From assembly GCA_963732345.1 (NCBI GenBank), contig CAVSZI010000018.1, positions 248,001 to 312,000 of the forward strand: a DNA stretch of 64,000 nt, written 5' to 3'. Every line of letters begins with the position of its first letter. Positions within the stretch are counted from its first letter, which is position 1. This DNA comes from Bog-532 sp963732345. Lineage in GTDB: Bacteria; Actinomycetota; Actinomycetes; Streptosporangiales; Streptosporangiaceae. Made by a program: the position numbers and the translations under genes. Shown here one piece after another: positions 57,532 to 64,000 of the stretch. The notes below the pieces were generated by a model. It saw only the letters and a program-made list of their open reading frames with translations. It made no database searches and was not told where the DNA came from.

Positions 57532-58508
57532 TCATCACCCGGGCTCCGCTCCGGATCACCCTCGGCGGCGGAGGCACCGATCTGCCGTCGTACTATGAGG
57601 ACTTCGGCGGTTTCGTGCTGTCCGCCGCCATCTCGAAATACATCTTCATCGCGATCAACCGGACGTTCACGGCGGACTACTTCCTGAAGTACTCGGCGCT
57701 CGAGCGCGTCGAGCGCCCTGAGCAGATCGAGCACCCGATCGTCCGCGAGGTGCTGCTCGCCCACGACGTCGGCCCGTCCGTCGAAATCGTCAGCATGGCC
57801 GACATCCCGTCCGGTACCGGCCTGGGTTCGTCGGGGGCCTTCACCGTGGGACTGCTCCGCGCCGTCCACGCTTTCCGCCGTGACCACGTGGGAGCAGGCG
57901 ACCTGGCCGAAGAGGCCTGTGCCATCGAGATCGACCGCCTCAGCAGGCCCGTTGGCAAGCAGGACCAGTACGTGGCCGCATTCGGTGGCCTCAAGTGCTT
58001 CAGCTTCAGGCCCGATGGTCAGGTCGAGGCGTCGCGGCTCGGTATCTCCACGGAGACGCTTTATGACCTTGAGGAACACCTGCTGATGTTCTTCACCGGC
58101 TATTCCCGCGACGCGGACAGGGTCCTGGCTGAGCAGAAGGTGCGGTCGGAGGGCGGCGACGCCTCGATGATCGACAACCTGCACTTCGTCAAGGAACTCG
58201 GCCTGCGCAGCAAAGCCGCTCTTGAGCAGGGCGACACCGAGGGTTTCGCGCTGCTCATGCACGAGCACTGGGAGCATAAGAAGAAACGTTCGACGTCGAT
58301 GTCGAACGGCCATATCGACCGCTGGTACCAGCTCGGCCGCGATAGCGGGGCGCTGGGCGGCAAGCTGGTGGGCGCCGGGGCGGGTGGCTTCCTGCTCTTC
58401 TACACCCGGGACCAGCACGCGCTCCGGCAGGCGATGGCGGCCGAGGGGCTCACTGAAGTCCGTTTCGCCTTCGATCACGACGGCAGCACCGTCATCGCTC
58501 GTAACTAG
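57528..58508 (+). CDS. GHMP kinase, D-glycero-D-manno-heptose 7-phosphate kinase (HddA-like)
   Basis: A 326-residue GHMP kinase: R-I-T-L-G-G-G-G-T-D-L-P-S-Y-Y (substrate strand), I-P-S-G-T-G-L-G-S-S-G-A-F (ATP loop) and G-A-G-A-G-G-F-L-L (C-terminal motif). The wording matches HddA/HisA-type heptose-7-phosphate 1-kinases of the GDP-D-glycero-alpha-D-manno-heptose pathway. It would make the 1,7-bisphosphate used by the HAD phosphatase. GTG 57528 opens MIITRAPLRITLGG directly. Confidence 0.9.
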   Translation: MIITRAPLRITLGGGGTDLPSYYEDFGGFVLSAAISKYIFIAINRTFTADYFLKYSALERVERPEQIEHPIVREVLLAHDVGPSVEIVSMADIPSGTGLGSSGAFTVGLLRAVHAFRRDHVGAGDLAEEACAIEIDRLSRPVGKQDQYVAAFGGLKCFSFRPDGQVEASRLGISTETLYDLEEHLLMFFTGYSRDADRVLAEQKVRSEGGDASMIDNLHFVKELGLRSKAALEQGDTEGFALLMHEHWEHKKKRSTSMSNGHIDRWYQLGRDSGALGGKLVGAGAGGFLLFYTRDQHALRQAMAAEGLTEVRFAFDHDGSTVIARN

Positions 58509-58516
58509 GCCCGGCG

Positions 58517-59233
58517 ATGCAATGCGTGATTCTGGCCGGCGGTCTCGGGACCCGCATGTGGCCCGAGGCCAGGACCATCCCGAAGACGCTGCTGCCCATA
58601 GCGGGAACGCCGTTCGCGGCGTGGCAGCTGTCGTGGCTGGCGCGGTCCGGGATCGACTCGGTCGTGTACTGCGTCGGATATCTGGGTCAGATGATCCGCG
58701 ATCACGTTGGTGACGGCGCGTCCTGGGGGCTGTCGGTTCGCTACGTTGACGAGGGCGATCATCTCCGCGGTACCGCGGGTGCGCTGCGGCTCGCCTATGA
58801 CGAGGGGGCGCTGGAGCAGGACTTCCTCATTCTCTATGGCGATTCCTGGCTGCAAATCGATCCGGCCCGGGTGCTGCGGGCGGCACGTGAGCGCCGCGAG
58901 CCCGCGCTGATGACGGTCTTCCGTAACGATGGGCGCTGGGACGGCAGCAACGTGGTGCTCGAAGGCATGCGCATCGCCCGCTACGCGAAGGGATTGGCCA
59001 CGCCCCCGCCGCAGATGCGCTGGATTGACTACGGGCTGCTCGCATTCCGCCGCGAGGTCATCGGGGAACGAGTGCCGCCCGTCGGCCCGGCGGACCTCGC
59101 CCCGGTGTGCAGCGGACTCGCCGACGATGGCCTGCTGGCGGGGTTCGAGGTCAGCCGGCGATTCTATGAGATCGGCTCCGTCGCCGGGCGCGACGAGCTC
59201 GAAGCTGTGCTGACGGCCGGGCGCAGGCCATGA
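58517..59233 (+). CDS. Sugar-1-phosphate nucleotidyltransferase (HddC-like)
   Basis: A 238-residue nucleotidyltransferase: I-L-A-G-G-L-G-T-R-M-W-P-E (nucleotide loop), T-L-L-P-I-A-G-T-P-F, L-Y-G-D-S-W and F-Y-E-I-G-S. It is the right type and position to make GDP- or ADP-heptose from the 1-phosphate. Its stop overlaps the flippase ATG by 4 bp. Confidence 0.87.
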   Translation: MQCVILAGGLGTRMWPEARTIPKTLLPIAGTPFAAWQLSWLARSGIDSVVYCVGYLGQMIRDHVGDGASWGLSVRYVDEGDHLRGTAGALRLAYDEGALEQDFLILYGDSWLQIDPARVLRAARERREPALMTVFRNDGRWDGSNVVLEGMRIARYAKGLATPPPQMRWIDYGLLAFRREVIGERVPPVGPADLAPVCSGLADDGLLAGFEVSRRFYEIGSVAGRDELEAVLTAGRRP

Positions 59234-60588
59234 CGCTGGCCGGGAGCCGAGACCAGCCGGTGGGCGGGAGGATTTTGCCGGGCGCGGGCGCGGTGCGGCG
59301 TTCGATGCCTCTCGTGGCCGGACTTGGTGTCCTGGCCGGTACCTCCTACGTGACGCTGGTTCTCGCTGGCCGCCTGCTGGGCGCGGCCTCATTCGCGGGG
59401 ATATCCGTTCTGTACGTCCTGATCAGCAGTTTCGCGACCGGGCTGTTCCTGCCGGTCGAGCAGGAGATCGCGCGCCGGCGTGGTTACGAACGCGGATCGG
59501 CGACCTTCGACCCCGGACTGGTCCGGCGCGTGGTCGGAGCCAGCCTGGTGACCGCGATCGCGATCTGCCTCATCGCTGTCGCGGCCCGCTCGGTGTCGCT
59601 GCGGCTGCTGGGCGGGAGCTGGGACCTGCTGGGCGCGCTATGCGTAGCGCTGCCGGGCTACGCGTGCTGCTTCGTGTCGCGCGGCGTTTTCGCGGGCAGC
59701 AGGGAACTCTGGCGGTACGGGCTGCAGCTAGGCGTGGAGGGCGGCTTCCGGCTGGCGGGCATGCTGTGGCTGGTGGTCATCGGCGCGCACAGCGTGGCCG
59801 CGGTCGGCTGGCTCTTCGCCGCCGCTCCATGGATCGCGCTCGCCGCGTCATTCGCCGGGCGGACAGCTCATCTGCCGGGGGCGCCGGTGTCCATCGTCCG
59901 GGGTGGCCCGCTCGGGGCGGCCCTCGGGCTGCTGCTGATCAGTTCGCTCGCCGCCCAGTTGCTGGTCAACGCGGGCCCCGTGATCATTCAGTTGCTCGCC
60001 ACGCCCGCCGAGCGCGCGCGGGCCGGGGCGTTCCTCGCCGCTCTCGTGCTGGTGCGCATACCGGTGTTCCTTTTCACTGCCGTTCAGCCGAGCTTCCTGC
60101 CTGCCATGGCCACGCACTCGGCCGTGGACCGGAAGGCGGACTTCGTCGCCCTGACGAGGCGGGTTCTCACCACCTGCCTGGTGCTGACGGTCGTCAGCAC
60201 GGTCGTGGCCGCGGCCCTGGGCCCGGTGCTGATCCGGCTCCTGTTCGGCTTCCGGGACGGGGTAGGCGCGGTCACCTTCCTGGCCATGGGCGTCTCGGTC
60301 GGCCTGTGCCTGGTGGCAATGATCCTCGCGCAAGCCTTGCTCGGGCGGGGCATGCACGCGTGGACCACGGCCGGATGGCTGATCGGATTGGCCGCGCTGC
60401 TGGCCGCTACCACGCTGCCGGGCAGTGCCGTCGACCGGGCCACGATCGGCTTCCTGGTGGGGACCGCCGCAGCTGCCTGCACCTACGCCGTACTGCTGGC
60501 CACCGCGCTGCGACGGTGGCCCTCACCCGTCCCCGTCAACCCGGTCACCCAGCCCGGGCCGCCGTATTCGGCCAATCCGGCGCCGTAG
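59230..60588 (+). CDS. Wzx-like polysaccharide flippase (MOP superfamily)
   Basis: A 452-residue membrane protein with about 12-14 helices and no soluble domain. It fits the oligosaccharide flippase part of the MOP superfamily (paired 6-helix halves; V-E-Q-E-I-A-R-R-R between helices 2 and 3). It would turn a lipid-linked sugar outward. Overlap with the nucleotidyltransferase gene and its place just before a GT-C gene support a surface-glycan role. Confidence 0.8.
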   Translation: MTLAGSRDQPVGGRILPGAGAVRRSMPLVAGLGVLAGTSYVTLVLAGRLLGAASFAGISVLYVLISSFATGLFLPVEQEIARRRGYERGSATFDPGLVRRVVGASLVTAIAICLIAVAARSVSLRLLGGSWDLLGALCVALPGYACCFVSRGVFAGSRELWRYGLQLGVEGGFRLAGMLWLVVIGAHSVAAVGWLFAAAPWIALAASFAGRTAHLPGAPVSIVRGGPLGAALGLLLISSLAAQLLVNAGPVIIQLLATPAERARAGAFLAALVLVRIPVFLFTAVQPSFLPAMATHSAVDRKADFVALTRRVLTTCLVLTVVSTVVAAALGPVLIRLLFGFRDGVGAVTFLAMGVSVGLCLVAMILAQALLGRGMHAWTTAGWLIGLAALLAATTLPGSAVDRATIGFLVGTAAAACTYAVLLATALRRWPSPVPVNPVTQPGPPYSANPAP

Positions 60589-60606
60589 CCTTCTCGAGGT
60601 GCACAG

Positions 60607-61911
60607 TTGAACTATTCCATGCTCAATCCCGGTGAATGCGTGGCGGCTCTGCTGCTGCTGGCCGTGGGTGCCGGCCTGATGCTGATCGCCCAGCGGCGCA
60701 ACTGGCGGCCCTCGCTGATGCTGGCGATCTACACCGCCGTGGTACTGCGGCTGGTGATGCTGGCCCTCGCCTATCGCGTGCGCCCGTGGGATCTCGCGTA
60801 TGACTTCCAGAACGTGGGATACGCGACCTTGCACCACCACGACCCGATCCTGGCCACGCCGGTGGTCCGCTGGAGCTACCTGCCGGTCTATGACTTCGTG
60901 CTGGCCGCTGCGTACTGGGCGCATATACACTTTGGCGTCTCCTGGCTCATCACCGCCCGGATCCCGGCCATCGCGTCTGACGTCGGCGTGACCGTGCTGG
61001 TCGGCACGGTGGCCCGTGCCGCGGGTGAGCGGGCGGAACTGCGCCGGTTCCAGTACGCGTGCAACCCGCTGTCCATTCTGGTGTGCGCCATCCACGGCCA
61101 GGTCGATCCGGCGTGCCTGCTGTTCTCGCTCGCCGCGTTCGCCGTCGTGCTGCGGGCCGGCCCGCAGATTTCCGGCCGGGCCGCCGCCGCCGCCGGCCTC
61201 CTGCTCGGCCTGGGTATCGGCGCAAAGACCTGGCCCGTGCTGTTCGCCCCGGCCCTGTGGCTCGGGCTGCCGTCCATGCGCCGCCGCTGGCAGTTCGCCG
61301 CCGCCACCGGCGGGCTCATTGCGCTGCTGTTCGTCTCGATGCCGCTCACCGTGGGCACTCCGGTCGGCAAGCTCCCCTATCTGGCCAGGATAATGACCTA
61401 CTACCACCCGCCGATCGGGACCTGGGGCTGGGCCGGGGTGTGGGTGGACCTCCATCCGACCAGGCTGTCGACCACCGTTGATCCGTTGTGGATCAACGTC
61501 GGTTCGTACGGCGCGAAGCTCGCTGTCCTCGGCGCCCTGCTCGCGGTGTGGTGGTGGCGGCGCGGTCACCCCCTCGATATCGCGACCGCGACCACGACCG
61601 CGCTGCTGGCCATCACGCCCGCCTTCGGCACTCAGTACCTGCTCTGGCAGGCCCCGACGCGTATCGCCTACCCGTCACCGCTGGCGATCCCGCTGCAGAT
61701 CGTCCTCGGCGCTTACGCCGCGATGCTGTATCTGCCCATGTCCATGCTGACCTCGGCGCACTGGCAGTTCGTCGACAGGATCATGATGGTCGTCAGCCTC
61801 GGGTTGATCGCGTTCATGATTGCCGCCCTGCCGTGGGGCCGGCGGGTGTGGCACCGGCCGGCGGAAGAGCTCCCCATGCCGGAATGCACCAGTGATCCGG
61901 CGACGGCCTAG
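60607..61911 (+). CDS. GT-C membrane glycosyltransferase
   Basis: A 434-residue membrane protein with about ten helices. R-P-W-D-L-A-Y-D-F in the first large outside loop contains an acidic pair as in polyprenyl-phosphate-mannose-dependent GT-C enzymes; H-G-Q-V-D-P-A-C is the second loop motif, as in PIG-M-like proteins. It acts on the outer face. TTG 60607 is chosen because GAGGTG stands 5 nt before it; ATG 60619 is the alternative. Last gene of the heptose/glycan operon. Confidence 0.8.
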   Translation: MNYSMLNPGECVAALLLLAVGAGLMLIAQRRNWRPSLMLAIYTAVVLRLVMLALAYRVRPWDLAYDFQNVGYATLHHHDPILATPVVRWSYLPVYDFVLAAAYWAHIHFGVSWLITARIPAIASDVGVTVLVGTVARAAGERAELRRFQYACNPLSILVCAIHGQVDPACLLFSLAAFAVVLRAGPQISGRAAAAAGLLLGLGIGAKTWPVLFAPALWLGLPSMRRRWQFAAATGGLIALLFVSMPLTVGTPVGKLPYLARIMTYYHPPIGTWGWAGVWVDLHPTRLSTTVDPLWINVGSYGAKLAVLGALLAVWWWRRGHPLDIATATTTALLAITPAFGTQYLLWQAPTRIAYPSPLAIPLQIVLGAYAAMLYLPMSMLTSAHWQFVDRIMMVVSLGLIAFMIAALPWGRRVWHRPAEELPMPECTSDPATA

Positions 61912-61987
61912 ACATCCCCCGGCCGTCTCCATCACGCCCTGGTATCGCGGGGCACGGACCGTCGCCGGCCCGCCGTAGAGTTACTGC

Positions 61988-63973
61988 GTGGCAGATCCGG
62001 CAACCTACCGGCCGGCCCCGGGCTCCATTCCGGAGTCGCCCGGGGTCTACAGGTTCCGTGCTGCGCGCGGCCGGGTGATCTACGTGGGGAAGGCCAAGTC
62101 CCTGCGGCAGCGGCTGAACTCGTACTTCGCGGACTTCGCCAGCCTGCACCCGCGGACTCAGGCCATGCTGACGTCGGCGGCCTCGGTCGACTGGACCGTC
62201 GTCAGCACCGAGGTGGAGGCCCTCCAGCTCGAGTACTCCTGGATCAAGGAATTCGATCCCCGCTACAACGTCAAATACCGGGACGACAAGAGCTACCCGT
62301 ACCTCGCGGTCACCATGAGCGAGGAGTACCCCCGGGTCATGGTGATGCGGGGCGCCAAGCGCAAGGGCACCCGGTACTTCGGGCCCTACTCGCACGCCTG
62401 GGCGATCCGGGACACGGTGGACACCCTGCTCCGGGTGTTCCCGGTCCGGACCTGCTCGGCCGGGGTGTTCAAGCGGGCCGGGCAGATCGGCCGGCCCTGC
62501 CTGCTCGGCTACATCGGCAAATGCTCGGCGCCGTGCGTGGAGCGGGTGAGCGCGGCCGCGCACCGCAAGCTGGCCGAGGATTTCTGCGACTTCTTGGCCG
62601 GGCAGACCGCGCGGTTCATCCGCCGGATCGAGGCAGAGATGCGGCAGGCCGCCGCGGCCGAGGAGTACGAGCGCGCCGCGCGGCTCCGCGACGACCTGCG
62701 CGCGCTGGAGCGGGCCCTGGAAAAGCAGGCCGTCGTGCTGGGGGACGGGACCGACTGCGACGTCATCGCCCTGGCCGAGGACCAGCTCGAAGCGGCCGTG
62801 CAGATCTTCTACGTCCGCGACGGCCGGGTGCGCGGCCAGCGCGGCTGGGTGCTGGAAAAGGTCGAGGACGTGACGACCGCCGAACTGGTCGAGAACTTCC
62901 TCGGCCAGGTGTACGGGGAGACGCCGGTGAACGCGCCCGACAGTGGCCCCGGCGCCGCCGACAGTCCCGGCAGCGGCGTCCCCCGCGAGATCCTGGTGCC
63001 CGTGCTGCCGCCCGAGCCGGAGACGGTCGCGGAATGGCTGGCCGTCCGCCGCGGCGGCCCCGTCAACCTGCGGGTGCCGCGGCGCGGTGACAAGAAGGCG
63101 CTGCTGGACACGGTCGAGCGCAACGCCATGGGGGCGCTGGCGCTGCACAAGACCCGGCGCGCCAGCGACCTGACCACCCGGAGCCGCGCCCTGCACGAGA
63201 TTCAGGAAGCCCTCGGCCTGGACGACGCGCCGCTGCGGATCGAGTGCTATGACGTGTCCAACCTGCAGGGCACGAACGTCGTAGCGTCCATGGTCGTGTT
63301 CGAGGACGGCCTGGCGCGCAAGAGCGAGTACCGCCGGTTCAGCATCCGCGGCGACGATGGCACCGACGACATCTCCTCCATCTACGAGGTGATCACCCGC
63401 CGGTTCCGGCGCTACCTGGACGAACGCGAGGAAACCGGGGAGCTGGACATCCTGGGGGATCCCGAGCAGGATCCGGAGGTCAGTGCCGCCGAACGGGACG
63501 CGGCGATGCGCCAGCGCAAGTTCGCGTATCCGCCCAACCTGGTGGTCGTCGACGGCGGCCCGGCGCAGGCGGACGCGGCCTGGCGGGCCCTGAGCGATCT
63601 GAGCATCGAAGACGTCGCCGTGTGCGGGCTGGCCAAGCGCCTGGAAGAGGTCTGGCTGCCGGGGGAGGAGTTCCCGGTCATCCTGCCGCGCGGCAGCGAG
63701 GGGCTCTACCTGCTGCAGCGGGTCCGGGACGAGGCGCACCGGTTCGCGATCACCTACCATCGGCAGAAGCGGTCCCAGCGCTTCACCGCGAGCGCGCTCG
63801 ACGACATCGCCGGCCTCGGGCCGGCCCGGCGGGCGGTCCTGCTCAAGCGGTTCGGCTCGGTCCGCAAGCTGTCCGCGGCGACCCCGGAGGAGATTGCGGC
63901 GGTGCCCGGAATCGGGCCGCGCCTGGCCGAGACCATCGCCGCCGCGCTGCACACTACGGGGGAGGCCCAGTGA
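61988..63973 (+). CDS. uvrC: UvrABC system protein C
   Basis: A complete 661-residue UvrC. N-terminal GIY-YIG nuclease (G-V-Y-R-F-R ... V-I-Y-V-G-K-A-K), central UVR domain (E-Y-E-R-A-A-R-L-R-D-D-L), RNase-H-like C-terminal nuclease (V-S-N-L-Q-G, V-V-D-G-G-P) and helix-hairpin-helix at the end (G-L-G-P-A-R-R, V-P-G-I-G-P-R). It makes both incisions in nucleotide excision repair. GTG 61988 is the first start. The stop overlaps the next gene's GTG (GTGA). Confidence 0.95.
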   Translation: MADPATYRPAPGSIPESPGVYRFRAARGRVIYVGKAKSLRQRLNSYFADFASLHPRTQAMLTSAASVDWTVVSTEVEALQLEYSWIKEFDPRYNVKYRDDKSYPYLAVTMSEEYPRVMVMRGAKRKGTRYFGPYSHAWAIRDTVDTLLRVFPVRTCSAGVFKRAGQIGRPCLLGYIGKCSAPCVERVSAAAHRKLAEDFCDFLAGQTARFIRRIEAEMRQAAAAEEYERAARLRDDLRALERALEKQAVVLGDGTDCDVIALAEDQLEAAVQIFYVRDGRVRGQRGWVLEKVEDVTTAELVENFLGQVYGETPVNAPDSGPGAADSPGSGVPREILVPVLPPEPETVAEWLAVRRGGPVNLRVPRRGDKKALLDTVERNAMGALALHKTRRASDLTTRSRALHEIQEALGLDDAPLRIECYDVSNLQGTNVVASMVVFEDGLARKSEYRRFSIRGDDGTDDISSIYEVITRRFRRYLDEREETGELDILGDPEQDPEVSAAERDAAMRQRKFAYPPNLVVVDGGPAQADAAWRALSDLSIEDVAVCGLAKRLEEVWLPGEEFPVILPRGSEGLYLLQRVRDEAHRFAITYHRQKRSQRFTASALDDIAGLGPARRAVLLKRFGSVRKLSAATPEEIAAVPGIGPRLAETIAAALHTTGEAQ

Positions 63974-64000
63974 ATGCGGTACGGGAGCCGGTACGGGAGC
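63970..64000 (+). CDS. 5' end of the next gene (probably rapZ by synteny)
   Basis: GTG 63970 overlaps the uvrC stop and has GGAGG five nucleotides upstream. The ten visible codons (V-N-A-V-R-E-P-V-R-E) are too few to identify a product. In actinomycetes uvrC is usually followed by the rapZ (yvcJ), yvcK, whiA set, so rapZ is the expectation only. Confidence 0.5.
   Translation, partial: MNAVREPVRE

Noticed and set aside
61814..63952. 712-codon minus-strand open frame
   Set aside because: Antisense to uvrC; composition of a shadow frame.
1..64000. tRNA or rRNA genes
   Set aside because: No T-loop/anticodon arrangement or rRNA sequence was recognised in the intergenic regions by eye.

Overview
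The window is very GC-rich. It uses many GTG/TTG starts, ATGA/GTGA stop-start overlaps and actinobacterial gene neighbourhoods: uvrC at the right edge, the pgsA-like/garA/ftsR/bifunctional nuclease/MerR/gcvP block, fused trpEG behind a leader peptide, and folP2. It is chromosomal DNA of an actinomycete (class Actinomycetia). No rRNA, tRNA, plasmid, prophage or transposase gene was seen. The genus cannot be fixed from this window.

Left part (1-24.8 kb): an M48-like membrane protein without its zinc motif; two decayed fragments; a kinase-like/flippase fusion; a glycogen-binding-module protein; a second-type glutamyl-tRNA synthetase; an acyl-CoA dehydrogenase and SDR; folP2 and a dioxygenase-like gene. 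Next comes an acyl-CoA catabolism divergon (racemase, hydroxyacyl-CoA dehydrogenase and GntR regulator on minus; thiolase and acyl-CoA dehydrogenase on plus). A GH13 amylase/TetR/MalY operon follows, then an epimerase. From 21.1 to 24.8 kb there is a stretch of gene remnants (an unidentified ORF, AHSA1-type SRPBCC, XdhC-like, leucine-carboxyl-methyltransferase-like).

Middle part (24.8-47.3 kb): a FUSC transporter with an in-frame octapeptide repeat, diverging from a tryptophan attenuator and fused trpEG. Then thyX, a flavohemoglobin-like gene, ccdA, a GT87 mannosyltransferase, an internally deleted metE-like gene and rlmA-like. The conserved block follows: CDP-alcohol phosphatidyltransferase, mannose-1-phosphate guanylyltransferase with a degenerate mutase half, GarA-type FHA protein, FtsR, bifunctional nuclease and a second MerR. 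Three 170-bp tandem repeats, a promoter and a glycine riboswitch precede gcvP.

Right part (47.3-64 kb): a compact extracytoplasmic electron-transfer cassette (Tat Rieske lipoprotein, ferric-reductase-like flavocytochrome, FMN-binding protein, ApbE) and an ~10-kb operon for an activated heptose and a surface glycan. The operon holds a membrane GT2, two methyltransferases, SIS isomerase, epimerase, HAD phosphatase, transaldolase, heptose-7-P-type kinase, nucleotidyltransferase, flippase and GT-C. uvrC and the first codons of the next gene (probably rapZ) close the window.

Recurrent themes are tandem repeats of many unit sizes (9, 16, 18, 22, 24, 26 and 170 bp), a dispersed GC-palindromic element that has entered a coding end and a promoter region, and several genes caught in decay.
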